In this document: positions 49,418 to 61,999 of the stretch, in pieces
Layout: the number at the start of each line of letters is the position of its first letter
Numbering within the stretch: the stretch's first letter is position 1
Source of the DNA: Voacanga thouarsii
Lineage: Eukaryota; Streptophyta; Magnoliopsida; Gentianales; Apocynaceae
Assembly (NCBI GenBank): GCA_026120185.1
Contig: JANUWF010001491.1
Span: forward strand, 2,418,001-2,482,000
Reading direction: 5' to 3'
DNA length: 64,000 nt
Made by a program: the position numbers and the translations under genes
The notes under the pieces: model-generated
Told to the model about the DNA's origin: nothing
The model's input: the letters and a program-made list of their open reading frames with translations, nothing else
Database searches by the model: none

Positions 49418-50987
49418 AAATAATTAATTAAAAATTCTAATAACAGTTCAAAAAAATGAAATAAAGTATTAATAAATAATAAAATAAGAGAATTGAAAAA
49501 TATAAATAACAAATTAACTTCAAAATTAAACAAATAACTAAAACACATAAACAATTAATAAAGCTAAAAAATAAGAATGTAAGATACCAACTAATTGATG
49601 ACCAAAAATAATACTTTATGAAACTTTACTTCTTGTATTTACTATTCTACCACTCAATAATCTTTTAAAATATGAAAACTTTACTTGAAGAATTAAAAAA
49701 ATATATAAAAATATAAATTCTATTCTAACATTTTTTGTAAAAAAAATAAAGAGATTTGAGAATGAGAGAAAGAAAAATAAAAATAAGAGAGTTATAAAGT
49801 ATTTGATGAATTTTGAAATGAATTGGAAAGTATTTATAGAATTTTAAAAGTTAAGAAAAAGAATATAACCATTAGGAGTTTGAAAAGTTTGTTTTAAAAA
49901 AAATGAACCGTTGAAGGACCAATGTGCAAAAAAAAAAAAAAAAAATAGAATCATTGCACCAACGGCTCTCCAATGCATACCAGGGATTTTAATCCAAGGA
50001 CCAACCCTCTAAACAATGACCGGTTCGATTGACGAGCCAAACCGACCCACTTACCAACGCCGTTCACAGGCCTTCCTAATACCTTGGGCACCCCTCGCGC
50101 TGCATGCCAAATATTTTCTTGAATTGTACTTATATTGAATTTTTTAAAAATACATATAAATATAATTTTCAATTTTATAAAAAATTTATAAATTCAAAAA
50201 TCTACATTACAATCTAGTGATCATAAATAATAAAATTATTAATATTTTACAAATAAAATTTATTTATATTAAATTTATTTTTCATAAAAAAATACAATAG
50301 AATCCAAATACGCCCTTAATTCCTAGCTATTAGTTTTAGGGTATGTATGCAGTTTCTTTTTTTTTTTTTTTTTTTTTTGAAAGGAAGTTTGACATATACA
50401 CTAACTTCTGCAGGGAGAAATTTTGAGAAAATCTAACTTGATGTTCTGGTTTTGAAAAGTCCGACCAACTCTCGTAGACTCTTGTACCATGGATGCTCAT
50501 TGTGTTTTCAAGTCCTTTGCTATGTTGGGATAACGTTCTCAAAAGCTAAAAAGTTTTATTTGCATTTCATGTTCGCGAATAGAAAGATATCTGGTTATAG
50601 TAACATATAACATAACTGGATCAAAAGATAACATATGCAGTTACATAGAAATCAAAATAAAAACAAGGCGTTCGAAAAAGTGAAACAAAAATATTTGAAC
50701 TCAGGAGTTTTACCAAATACATAACGGGAGAACTAATTTTTACCTTGGAGGGTGCTCGAGTAATTAGAATCAAAACTTAAACCTTACGATAATTGAACAA
50801 AACTCAATATATTTAAATCAATCACACATTCGAGCTCATGTTTAACTCGAGAGTTAAATCAAGATTCCAACTCAATTCAAAATTCAATCAATTGACGACT
50901 TCAAAAGTTTAAAATCATATTCAAATTCAAACGATTTAAAAAATATTAAAAGTATATAAGAAATAGATATTTTATTTTAATATTTTA
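49418..50987. other. AT-rich intergenic DNA, probable hAT flank
   Basis: No recognised gene. 49960-50105 is GC-richer, with GACCGGTTCGATTGACGAGC and GGGCACCCCTC, plausible subterminal/terminal sequence of the hAT element, but no matching left end was found. A T-run lies at 50356-50379. Confidence 0.4.
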
Positions 50988-51062
50988 TTATATATATATA
51001 ATATAATATAATATAATATAATATAATATAATATAATATAATATAATATAATATAATATAAT
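50988..51062. repeat. (AATAT)n microsatellite
   Basis: A short TA run leads into about a dozen uninterrupted copies of the 5-bp unit AATAT. Confidence 0.9.
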
Positions 51063-52320
51063 TAATATAGATATATGTAATCAAACTTAATATTTAAATA
51101 TTCAAATTTAACTCAATAAAACATTCAAACTTAATAATAATACTTAAATTCAAATTCGACATGAAAATACCAAATTCAACCCCATCCTTATCAAACGGAG
51201 TCTGAACAGTTCAGCTCGACAAAATCTCGGCTCAATTATACCCCTAATCTTTTCAGGATAATTTGTTCCTTCCTTTTCTCTTGCTTCCTGTTTTCTGAAC
51301 GTGGTGGTGGAGACACTTCATATAAAAAAAATCTCTGATATATCAAGAAAAACTCCAACTTACTACTAATCCCACACAACTACCCACAGGTTCTCATAAA
51401 AAATTTTTTAAAAAATGGGCAAAAAGGAAACGATGAATCTATTAGACGATGAATTTTAGCTATCTATAATCTGAGAAATGAGAGAAAAGAAAGTACCTGA
51501 TGCAGCTGGTTGTACATCTCAGGGACAAAAATCCCTAAATACTGCCAAATAGAACAATACCTCCCACTGAAATGGTAGTACGCCTACAGAGGGGGGAAAA
51601 AACATTTGCTTGCAAATAGAACATCAAACATTACCATAGTTAACTCAGCTAACCCTGCAATTTCCACCAAAATAGCAATAAAAAACCAAAAACTATGAGG
51701 CCAACATTATTTTAAAATAATAATAAAATGTACCAGAACTAAACCACGCAAGTAGGGGTGGCCACTCTTACAGAGATTTAGACTGCCACAGAAAAAAGAG
51801 AAAAGCAAAACAGCTGAAGCGTGGATAGGAAGAAGAAAAAGCCCTGAAATCCTTTTAAGAGCTTTGAACTAGAGGTCTAATCTGGGACAAGGAAAATAAA
51901 GAAATTCTGTAACTCAATGCTTGAAGATCGAAGGGCCGAGGTAGAGACAGCGAAATCTGCCAGATTGAAGAAGAGGAATTGACGCTCACTTCCCAGCAAC
52001 CCATCAAAAATAAGCACAGGGAGCCATGTAGAATTACAAAAGCACCCTCCCAACCAAACCAGCATAAGTCTGAACAATTCAGCCTTGCAATTTTCTATGT
52101 AGGCATATGTAACTAAAGTGAAAATTGAAATAGAACACGCAGACAGCCAAAAAATATTCCAGACGAAATATAGCAGCCAGATCTTGAGGCCAGAAGTACT
52201 GATTGAAAATTTGAAACAAATTGCCAGATAATTACATCGAACGGACACATGCTCTAAGAGGAGGGACTTACCCATCAATCTTACATTGCAAGATTACTTG
52301 ACTGAATTTGAAACATTACA
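51063..52320 (-). other. Downstream flank and probable 3' UTR of the NOSIP gene
   Basis: The half nearest the gene is less AT-rich and could be transcribed 3' UTR. An open frame of 133 codons on the minus strand (52278-51877), 43 bp after the NOSIP stop, is hydrophobic (for example LAICFKFSISTSGLKIWLLY) and has no recognised domain; I do not call it a gene. A CAG|GTACTT splice-donor-like site on the minus strand (near 51500) suggests possible 3'-UTR splicing. Confidence 0.4.
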
Positions 52321-54216
52321 TCAAGTCTTCATTGCGGGTCTCACCAGTCCCAACCCACTTCCACTACCTAAATGCTTGAAATCTTTTGCTTCAAGATGAT
52401 CCCCATGACCTGCAAAGCCTGTTCCTCCTTTTTCTAAGTTCACTAGATTTCGTTCTTTACACGGCTTGTTGCACACAAGGCACACCTTATCCACGGCTAT
52501 GAATTTATCTCCACATTTCTTGCAGAACGCATGTCCACAAGAACTTAAAGCAACCAGTGCAGTGGTATTCGTCAATGTGCCCTTGCAGCTAGGGCAGATA
52601 AAGGTCTTATCAAAAGACTTGGCTTTCTTCTGGTCACTGGTATCTTCTGTGAAGTAAATTGGGAAGAGGGTCTTCAACTTGAGTTTTTCCTTCCCTTCCG
52701 GACAAATAGTACCGGTTGATGGGGCCTCTACTTTGATTGGAGCCTCAGGAGTGGCAGAAGGGAGCCAAAATGCCTTCATAGTACGCAGGGCTTCCTCTTC
52801 ATAAGAAGTGGCCTTGACACTGTTAGCACCATGGAAACCATTCTTGTCTCTGTTGTAGGCCTTATCATTATATTGGGGTACAGCACCATGGTTCTGGTGG
52901 TCAAATGCATCAAGCTCTCTAGCTTTTTGTAGCATCAATCTCTCTTCCTCCTCTCCTTTTTCTTGTTTCTGCTGAGCTGCATGAGCTGCTAGCTTTCTGC
53001 CAAAAAAACAGCACAATCTTCAGTGGAATAGAAGGAGATATCACTGCATGAGAATAACCACAAGACATAACCAGATTTTGCGAAGCATGAGGCTTCTTTA
53101 CTCTCAATTACAGAATTTTCAGTCTGGTATGACACCAATAGTAGATTTAAGCATTTATCAGGACTGCTATATTGGTATTTGAGTTGGATAACTAAATATG
53201 AGAGTTCTACATGCCCAAGTTAATGTGATTCACAAACCAAATGAGCTTTTAAAGAATTAAATGCTGGCAAACTGCAGAAGGTAGCAAACTATAAGATTAG
53301 CTTTATAACTCATAATAGACTGGATTTGTAAGGCAATCGTATTTGGACAAACAATCAGTAAAAAGTCTAGGCTCACTAGTGAATTCTCTAATTAACAATT
53401 TCAAAGCTGATCTGAAGTTTCAAACTTGGCATCCAACTAGTTCTGAAAATCAAAGGAAAATGATGCTGCGGTAAATTTCCAAATACATTAGGTCATATAT
53501 GCCAACTCAGGCATATGACTACCACAAAAACCAAAACCACATAAAACTTCAACAACTTCATACAAATTACGTTTCTTCATGTAATCTTATACAAACTTAA
53601 TGCACATTTATAGTGCAAAAAATGGACAATGCTACAAACAGAACCCTTTAATTTGGAATTTAAGATTAAGGACATACATCTTCAAGAAACATCAGCTAAG
53701 AATTCAACAACATTAAAAAAAAAACACACACACACACAATCTTTCTGAGCTTGCTCGATATCTGTTTAATGGAGCTACAATCCTTTAATTGCATTTCCCA
53801 AGACACAAAATAAGTTGCATAGAATACAGATTCAACAGAAAATTCCTTTTCTTTTCAGATAGGAAATACACAACAGCCCGCACAACTGAACAAATCCAAG
53901 ATATATCTATTAAAATCCACAACCCATTCACATACTCAAATAGCAAGAATACATATATTAAAAAATAAAAATACTACCTTTGGATGTCCTTTTTTTGAGC
54001 TAGGAGGCACTCAAGTATGCATTCTTTACAGAAGACATGGCCTTTCTGGCAACACAAAGGGTCGATAAATGGCAGCAAGCAGAGGCAACAAGCGTCAAAT
54101 GGCTTGATTGAGTCCTTTCCGAGCCGCTCTTTTTGGGTTCCGTACCCAAGCTTTCGCTTCTCATCATAAGTGAAGAAGGCGAGATCGTTGTTGTTCTTCG
54201 AGTGCCTTTGCGGCAT
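52321..54216 (-). CDS. NOSIP: Nitric oxide synthase-interacting protein (NOSIP) homologue, RING/U-box E3 ubiquitin ligase
   Basis: Two exons on the minus strand: 54216-53978 and 52996-52321, joined across a 981-bp intron with donor AAG|GTAGTA and acceptor GGCAG|AAA; the split codon gives Arg80. The 304-residue product matches the usual family length of about 300. Residues 1-78 form the NOSIP-type zinc-finger/split U-box (CCLCLLPF at 43-50; GHVFCKEC at 59-66). Residues 81-115 are a Glu/Lys/Gln-rich probable coiled coil, followed by the conserved FWLPS at 156-160. A C-terminal RING follows: Cys214, Cys217, Cys233, His235, Cys238, Cys241, Cys252 and Cys255. The family acts as ubiquitin ligases, largely nuclear; the Arabidopsis homologue is, as I recall, CSU1, which restrains COP1 in light signalling. 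The start is the first Met of an exon that opens MPQRHSKNNN, as family members do. No stop or frameshift: the only intact gene here. Confidence 0.95.
52997..53977 (-). other. Intron of the NOSIP gene
   Basis: GT-AG intron of 981 bp, AT-rich, with T-rich tract before the acceptor and a CA microsatellite (about 53718-53738). No nested gene or transposon is recognisable inside. Confidence 0.9.
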
Positions 54217-54574
54217 CTTTCAAAGGATTTGATTTAACAGATTCCAATTTCACGGTCAAGATTTTGGAAACCCTATGCGAATGGATATAGAACGCGCTGA
54301 GGAAGGTAGACCATCAACCAATTTTATATGGATTAGATTTTTTTTTTTTTTCCGGTGAGCGTGGGCGTGGGGATTGGGGGTGTTTACGATTTAATTGGCT
54401 CGGTTTGATAACCCACCCATTTAAGGACTTTTAAGTATTTTTTAAAACGGATATTATTAAGTCATTAGTTAATTAAATGTGTTTGATACTAAATTTTATT
54501 ATTTAATTAATTAAATTGTATTGAAATTAGTTATAAATATTGAGTAAATTAAAAATTACTTATATTCGAAATTT
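54217..54574 (-). promoter_or_regulatory. NOSIP upstream region, about 360 bp
   Basis: The space between the start codon and copia element G. It holds a T-run (54338-54351) and a GC-richer GGCGTGGGG segment, likely 5' UTR and core promoter. No TATA box is evident at a convincing position, so the assignment rests on location. Confidence 0.5.
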
Positions 54575-54867
54575 TGTTATGAAAATAATAAATTACTGTT
54601 TATTTTTTAATACTATCTATTTATCTTGGAGATAGATGTAACTGTTTGTTTTTTAAGATTATTAATAGATAAAATAATATTATATTTATTAGATTAATTT
54701 CTTATTATTTTAGATGATGTATCTAAATCTCTATAAATAGAGATTTTATGTAAACGAATATAATCAATCAATGGAATCTAAGTGATTCTCTCATTTCTCT
54801 TTTTATAGTTTCTTTAATATCAATTCTATATTTTGTTTTCTTGATTCTATTTGGAATCAAATTCACA
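54575..54867 (+). repeat. 5' LTR of copia element G
   Basis: Begins TGTTATGAAAATAATAAA and ends near TTCACA. It carries a good TATA box (TATAAATAG, 54732-54740) followed by an expected R/U5 region. The 3' copy is collinear from 59972. Confidence 0.8.
54732..54740 (+). promoter_or_regulatory. TATA box in the 5' LTR of element G
   Basis: TATAAATAG in the middle of the LTR, also kept in the 3' LTR at 60130-60138. It would drive transcription to the right, away from NOSIP. Confidence 0.65.
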
Positions 54868-54868
54868 A

Positions 54869-54884
54869 TACGTTATCAGCACGA
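54869..54884 (+). promoter_or_regulatory. Putative primer-binding site of element G
   Basis: CGTTATCAGCACGAA just after the LTR is the sequence found at this position in many plant copia elements of this type. It differs from the TGGTATCAGAGC site of elements A and B. Confidence 0.6.
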
Positions 54885-55032
54885 AACTCTATTGAAATTG
54901 TTCTACTGAAGTTTATAATCAAGCCAACACCATCGAAGATATTCTCTTGATTCATATAATCAAATAGTTTAATTTTTTAAGTTTTCTAAATAAAAGAAGA
55001 AAGATATTCTTCCTATTTGATTTTGTATTAAC

Positions 55033-56106
55033 ACGGCAAATCTTACTAAACTTGAGTTTGTAACTCTAGATATCACCAGAAAAAACTATTTATCCAGGAC
55101 ACTTGATGCTGAAATGCATTTAGTTGCAATGGGTCTGAAAGATACCATTGTAGAAGAAAATCTATCATCATCACAAAATGATGTTAAAACTATGATTTTT
55201 TTCCGTCATCATTTTCATAAAGATTTAAAAGTAGAATATCTTATCATGAAAAATCCACTTATTTTGTGAAATAATTTGAAAGAAATGTTTGACTACCAGA
55301 AGATGGACGTCCTTCCAAAAGTATAGTATGACTAGATGTACTTGCAATTACAAGATTTTAAATCTGTCAATGACTATAATTCTACGATGTTTAAAATTAG
55401 TTCGCAGTTAAAATTATGTGGAGGAAATATTATTTATGAAGATATGTTGGAGAAAATTTTCTCTACTTTTCATGTTTCAAATGTGCTCTTGCAGCAGCAA
55501 TATCGAGAAAAGGGATTCAAGAAATATACAGAATTGATATCTTATTTTCTCGTAGCTAAGCAAAATAATGAATTATTAATAAAAAATCATGAAATTCGAT
55601 CAACATGCTCTACTCTATTCCCAAAAGTGAATATTGTTAAAAATCGTAATTGTTGCTCTAGAAGAGGTCATGATTGTAGTCGTAGCCGTGGGCCGTAAAC
55701 GTACACGCGATTATAATAGAAATATTCATTATGATCACAAAAGCTAAAACAAAATTACAAGAAATAATGATAATCACCATAAATGGGTAAAAAATAATGA
55801 GAAATGAAAAGAAAAAGAAGTGGTTCCTACAAATTATGAAGATAAATGTTATCGATGTGGCATGAAAGGTCATTGGTCTCATACCTGTTGTACGACAAAA
55901 TATCTTGTTGATCTTTATTAGATTTCTATTGAAAAGAAAGGTAAAAAAACTAAAGCAAATTTTATTGTACAACATTCTCTTCATGATGATGATGATGATA
56001 CCAATCTTGAAGATGTTAATATTAATGTAACTCATTTTGATGTGGCTGATTTATTTGAGCATCTAGAAGAAAGAATTGATTATTTGATCGGTGAGGGAAG
56101 TATCTA
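55033..56106 (+). pseudogene. gag pseudogene of element G
   Basis: The expected start codon is ACG (55033), followed by ANLTKLEFVTLDI, so the initiator Met appears lost by a T-to-C change. The capsid region continues through MYLQLQDFKSVNDYNSTMF and SNVLLQQQYREKGF, with stops near 55267, 55324, 55330 and 55696. The zinc knuckle at 55849-55890 (CYRCGMKGHWSHTC) is intact, C-X2-C-X4-H-X4-C. It ends in an acidic tail (HDDDDDTNLED). Confidence 0.85.
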
Positions 56107-56221
56107 GAAGAATTAAAAGTTTACTTTTAATATTCTTATTTTATGTTATATATTTTGGCATTGTAATAGTAGGTAGCATTTTAAATTTTTATTTTATTAT
56201 TTGAAGTATTTAAATTTATAA

Positions 56222-59200
56222 ATGTTTTATTATACTCAGATGGCTATTACTCTATTTACTGAAAACAAAAGTAACATTGAAGATATATGCCTAGTTGATA
56301 ATGGTACAACACACATCATATTGAAAGATAGAAAATATTTCTCTTACTTGAAGATGGGAGAAACAACTGTTAATACTATAAGTGGTAGTGTAAAATTGAT
56401 TAAAGACTTCGGAAGAGTTGATATATTATTACTCGGAGGAACAAATTTTGTTATTTATAAAGCGTTATTTTATTAAAAATATTAAAGAAATTTATTAAGT
56501 TTTAAAGATATTCGTTGAAATGGATATCACATTGAAACAATTGAAGAAAATGGATTTGAACATCTCTGTATTACTCAAATTCTTTCGGGTAAGAAATCTT
56601 TATTAAAAAAATTATCATATCTTTCATCTGGTCTATATAGCACAAAAATTCATACAATTGAAGTGCATCATTCAGTAAACCAAAAGTTTACTACTCCTGC
56701 TATATTTATCATTTGACATGATCGTTTGGGTCATTCAAAAGCTATTATGATACGAATGATAATTGAAAATACATATGGTCATCTTCTGAGAAGTCAAAAG
56801 ATTTTGACATCAGATAAATTTTCATGTGTTGCATGTTCTCAAGAGAAATTGGTTATTAAACCATCTCCAACAAAAGTAGAGTTTGAGTCTCCAGCATTTC
56901 TGGAAAGAATTCATGGTGATATATGTACACCAATTCATCCACCATGTGAGCAACTTAGATACTTTATGATTTTAATGATGCATCGACCTGATGGTCGTAT
57001 GTCAGTTTATTATCAACTCGTAACCTGGCATTTGCAAGCTTGCTTATCTAAATAATTCGTTTACGAGCGCAGCTTTCCAAATTATCCTTTTACTATTATT
57101 CATTTAGATAATATTGGAGAATATTCTTCCCAAACATTTGATGCTTATTGCATATCAATTGGCATTACTATTGAATATCTAGTAACTCATATTCATACCA
57201 AAAATGGTCTAACTGAATCATTCATTAAAAGATTATAATTAATTGTTAAACCGTTATTAATGAGAACAAATCTCCCAACATCTGCTTAGAGACATGCTAT
57301 TTTGCATATTGCAGCACTTGTGCATTTAAGGCCAATAAGTTATCACAAATTCTTTCTTTTGTAGTTGGCTTTTGGTTCAGAGCTAAATATTACTCATTTA
57401 AAAATTTTTAGGTGTGTTGTATATATATTGATAGGGTCAAATCAACGTACCAAAATGGGTCCTCAAAGAATATTTGGGATATATGTTGGATATAATTCTC
57501 CCTCTATGATTAGATATATTGAACCATTGACAGGTAATGTATTTACAATAAGATTTGTTGATTGTCATTTTGATAAAATTCTATTTCCTAAATTTGGGGG
57601 AGAACATAAATCATATAAAAAAGAGTTTGTCTAAACAATATTATTGAATTATTTAGATCTGTGCTCAAGCACGAGTGAATTAGAAATTCAAAAGAAAATT
57701 CATTTACAAAGACTTGCAAATTAGCTACCGATTCTTTTGTTGACTCTACAAGGATAACTAAATCATATATTCTAACTATATATGCTCCTATTCGGATAGA
57801 AGTTCTAGCAGGACAAAATGAAATTCTTATAGCTGCTAAATAAAAAACACGCCAGAAGCGTGGACGACCCCTTGGTTAAAAAGATAAAAAACCTCGAAAG
57901 AAAAGATGAACAAATGATTAGAATGGTCAAATTGAAGAATTAGAAAATAAGGATCAAATGACAACTAATAAAAAGATCCAAATATTTAAAAATAATGAAC
58001 AGAGTAATGAAATGTCCATTAATTATATGACTTATGGCAGAACTTGGAATCGGATAGAAATAACTATTGATGATATTTCTGAATACAATATAGCACTTAA
58101 TGTGTTAAAAGATAATGAGGATCTTGAACCAATATCAGTTGAAGAATGTCATCTGATTGGTCAAAATAGAAAGATGCGATTCAATAAGAATTAAACTCCC
58201 TTGCAAAGCGTGAAGTTCTTGGACCTATAGTCCGAACACTAGAAGGTATAAAACCAATTAGTTATAAATGGGTATTTGTGCTAAAGTGGAATGAAAAAAT
58301 GAAGTTGTAAGGTATAAAGCATGACTTGTGATACAAGACTTTTCGCAAAACTTGGGTATTGATTATGATGAGACATATTCATCCATGGTATATGCAATTA
58401 CACTCCGATACCTTGTGAGTCTAGTAGTACATGAAAAGATTAACATGTATCTAATGGATATTGAGACTACTTATTTATATAAAACCCTTGATAATGATAT
58501 TGACATGAAAATTCCAGAAAGATTTAGTATGCCTAAAGCATATAATTCTGGTCCCCGTGAAAATTATTCTATTAAGTTACAAAAGTCATTATATGGCTTA
58601 AAGCAATCTGGACGTATGCGATATAATCATCTTAGTGAATATTTATTAAGATCAGGATATAAAAATGATCCGATATGTCCATGTGTATTTATTAAGAAAT
58701 TTGGATAAGGTGTTGTTATACTTGTTATATATATTGATTATATCAATCTTATTAGAACTCCAGAAGAACTACAAGAGGCAAGAGATAGATTGAAGTAAAA
58801 ATTTGAAATTAAAGAATTTTGAAGAACCAAATTTTATCTTGGCCTACAAATAGAACATATGGAATATGGTATTTTTATTCATCAATCAACATATATAGCT
58901 AAAGTTTTGAAGCGGTTTTATATGGACAAAGCACATCTATTGAGTATTCCAATGGTCGTCAGGTCATTAGATATAAATAAAGACCCTTTTCGACTTCGAA
59001 AAGATGATGAAGATCTTATTGGTCCTGAAGTATTATATCTCAGTGCAATTGATGCACTAATGTTATGTACCTGGCTAATAACACTCGACCTGATATAACA
59101 TTTTCTATTAATTTATTAGTAAGATTTAGTTCTTCTTCAATACGGCGACATTGAAATGGTATTAAACATATCCTAAGATATCTCAAAGGGACAATAGATC

Positions 59201-59745
59201 TCGAATTATTTTATTCAAATAAAATCAACTCAATGTTGATTAGTTATACAAATATTGGTTATTTATCTAATCCACATAAAATACGTTCTCAAACTGGCTA
59301 TTTATTTACATGTGGTGATACTGCTATGTCATGGCGCTCTAAAAAACAATCTATAGCAGCCACTTCTTTTAATCATGCAGAAATTATTACTATTCACGAG
59401 GCAAGTCAAGAATGTGTATGGTTGAGATCCATGATGCAGTATATTTGAGAAAAATTGTGGTTTATCCTTGGAAAAAGAAATTCTAACATCTCTTTATAAA
59501 GATAATGAAGCATGTATAACTCAATTAAAAGGTGGATATATTAAAGGAGATATGACGAAACATATTTCACCAAAATTTTTCTTTCCTCATGAACTCTAAA
59601 AGAGAGGTAAAATAGATGTGCAACAAATTCGATCATGTGATAATCTGGTAGATTTAATTACTAAGACATTGCTAATAGCTTCATTTGAAAAATTAGTATA
59701 TAAAATTAGAATGTGTAAATTGAAAGATATGAAGTCATCTTGAAG
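56222..59745 (+). pseudogene. pol pseudogene of element G
   Basis: Order: protease (DICLVDNGTTHIIL near 56290, catalytic DSG altered to DNG), GAG-pre-integrase and integrase (HGDICTPIHPP near 56910, with a stop at 57053), integrase C-terminal region (LKIFRCVVYILIGSNQRTKMG near 57400), reverse transcriptase (MDIETTYLYKTLDNDIDMKIPE near 58455; LQKSLYGLKQSGRM), then RNase H (RSQTGYLFTCGDTAMSWRSKKQS near 59285). The active-site box near 58728 reads YIDY, losing the second Asp, and the RNase H segment has TN in place of the usual DA. Frameshifts and stops are frequent. Confidence 0.85.
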
Positions 59746-59971
59746 ATACTATTAAGAGGAGGATTATGTACACTGTACTCTTTTTTCCTAACGAAGGTTT
59801 TTTCTCCTACTAGTTTTTTCTTGGTCAAGTTTTTAATGAGGCAGTGTTCCCTCTAGAACAGGAAGTGTATTTTTTTTCCCTTTACTAGGTTTTTATCCCA
59901 CAGAGTTTTTTCTAAGAAGGTTTTTAACGAAGCATTTTTTGAAAGTTTGAAAATGAACATCCAAGAGGAAG

Positions 59972-60187
59972 AGTTATGAAAATAATAAATGGTTGTTCAT
60001 TTTTCGATGCTATCCATTTATCTTGAAGATAGATATGATTGTTCGTTTTTCTAAGGTTATTAATAGATAAGATAATATTATATTTATTAGATTTATTTCT
60101 TACCATTTTAGATGATGTATCTAAATCTTTATAAATAGGGGTCTTATGTAAACAAACATAATTAATCAATTGAATCCAGGTGACTCT
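59972..60187 (+). repeat. 3' LTR of copia element G, interrupted
   Basis: Aligns with the first ~215 bp of the 5' LTR, then breaks off at GGTGACTCT where the next element starts with TGAAGGATC. Confidence 0.8.
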
Positions 60188-61982
60188 TGAAGGATCAAAA
60201 CAGAAAATATCAAAGAAAAGTGTAGCAAAAATTTTTTTAATTTTTCGAGCCACATCTAGGAGAGAGTACTTATTTTTCTCTATTGGTCACGGATTAACCA
60301 ACAAGGGGTTGGGTTACATTGGAACTTGCATTGGAAGGGGAGTAGAAGACGCATGCGGTTTGACCAGCATTCTCGCCAATCTTCTACTCCTACGCATCAA
60401 GCGTCTCCAAACTTTCTTTCTTCGTCTTCCGGAGTATGACTTTACCTTACTCTTGAGTTAACTTGGTAAAAGATCATTCTTTAGATAATCAAGATACTCT
60501 CAAAAAGAGAAATAAGAGAAGAATATGGAACATAGAGAGAGGAAAAGACAGCACACCAGATAGAGAAGGAGAAAAATTAACGTTGTTTATTATTTTTCTT
60601 CTTTTTTTCTCTAAATTTGGCCATCCTTAGGGCTTCCTTAAGCCCTAATGGCTAAAATCATCAAGCCCTAATGGTCTTGGTGCTGTGCTCATAAATCAAT
60701 CTAAGATTGACCCAATCCTCTTAATTAATTAATTATATTTTCTAGGCTTTAGTAAATACTTAAGTCTAATTAATTAATTCTAATTGGACTCTTAACATGT
60801 GTCAACATATTTCATCCCAATTCATTAATTTTTTCCTACATAATTCTCTTAATTAATTAATTATCTTTTCTGGGCTTCATTAAATACCCAAGACTAATTA
60901 ATTAATTATAATTGGACTCTTAGAATAATTTTTTTCCTCTTCTAAATAATTATCTATTAAGTCTAGATTATGTCTAAACAACACCAAGGTAACTTGAGCT
61001 ACTCCGGGGATCAAGATACATATTATTCATGGCTATTAAAATGATCAAAATGCCATTACTATTAAATAGCTGTGTTTTACCATTTTAAATATTTTCATTT
61101 ATCACCATATGAAAATATTGATCTCAAGAATAATATTACTAAAGTAATATCTCTAACCTACAGGTGAAGTGACAGAAATACACCTCTATGTAACATCCAT
61201 CAATGAGATAGGATAAATGTACTAACACCCATCTCAAAGACATCTACCATCCTTAAATCTCTAGTTCGAAAATTTATGACTCACTCGAATGTACTTACTT
61301 ATCATTGGAAGTTACTCAAAAGCACACATTTTAGAGTCACGTTCCCAGGGCTCTAGATCGTTAGATTATCCCAGACAATCACAAGGGAGTAATTTAACTT
61401 CACTAAGTGAACTATAGAAACTCTGTTATATGAGTTCATCTTAACTAACTAGAGAAATACACTCAACATACAAGGATATTGATCTCACAAAAAAAATCTT
61501 ACCCAACATACATCAAAGTATAAAACCCTTGGTTCACCAGACCACCAACTCATACTCAAGTATGAAGGTATCCGTCCATGCTGTGGTAATAATAGTTTGG
61601 TCTCTATAATTATAGTACTTTAGGAGGCACAACTACTATATGTCCAATTTTACATATTCGAAATACGCTTATGCCAATGATGTGAGTGAGCTACTCACTG
61701 ATTAAAGGTAAATCATTCCTCAATGAAACTCATGGCATAATAGTCTTACCTTGATGAAATTCCCAATTCAATTAAACAAATAATAACTCAATTTTACTTG
61801 TATGATAAGTACCCTTGGTCTATACCTTACTGTAAAAAATGACCTAACATATAACCATTACTTGTCATACTTAGACCTTAAATGTGCAATTATATTAGAA
61901 ATAAACTAAATTGAATAAATAAATATTTGATTGCAATATGTTTACACATAATACATAGTCTTTGAGAGCATACTTTCCAACA
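60188..61982 (-). repeat. 3' LTR of copia element F
   Basis: Read on the minus strand it begins TGTTGGAAAGTATGC and ends GATCCTTCA; 1795 bp, close to the 1807 bp of the element A LTR. It is preceded on that strand by a purine-rich tract (CAACAGGGAGAT, complement of 61981-61992). Confidence 0.85.
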
Positions 61983-61999
61983 ATCTCCCTGTTGCACTA

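Larger units (their letters stand above)
54575..60187 (+). mobile_element. Ty1-copia retrotransposon G, decayed, 3' LTR cut by another element
   Basis: 5' LTR 54575-54867, gag about 55033-56106, pol about 56240-59740, polypurine-type tract CCAAGAGGAAG at 59961-59971, and a 3' LTR from 59972 that stops at 60187 where a family A copia element is inserted. The short LTR (about 0.29 kb) and protein motifs set it apart from elements A and B. Because the rest of its 3' LTR lies beyond that insertion, its target duplication cannot be checked. Confidence 0.85.

Noticed and set aside
45800..50100. Terminal inverted repeats of the hAT element
   Set aside because: GC-richer, GGCC-type segments near 45700-45870 and 49960-50105 look like hAT subterminal DNA, but I found no matching ends and no 8-bp duplication, so no boundaries are called.
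60180..60461. 93-codon open frame with Arg/Leu-rich sequence
   Set aside because: It lies antisense in the LTR of element F and crosses its boundary with element G.
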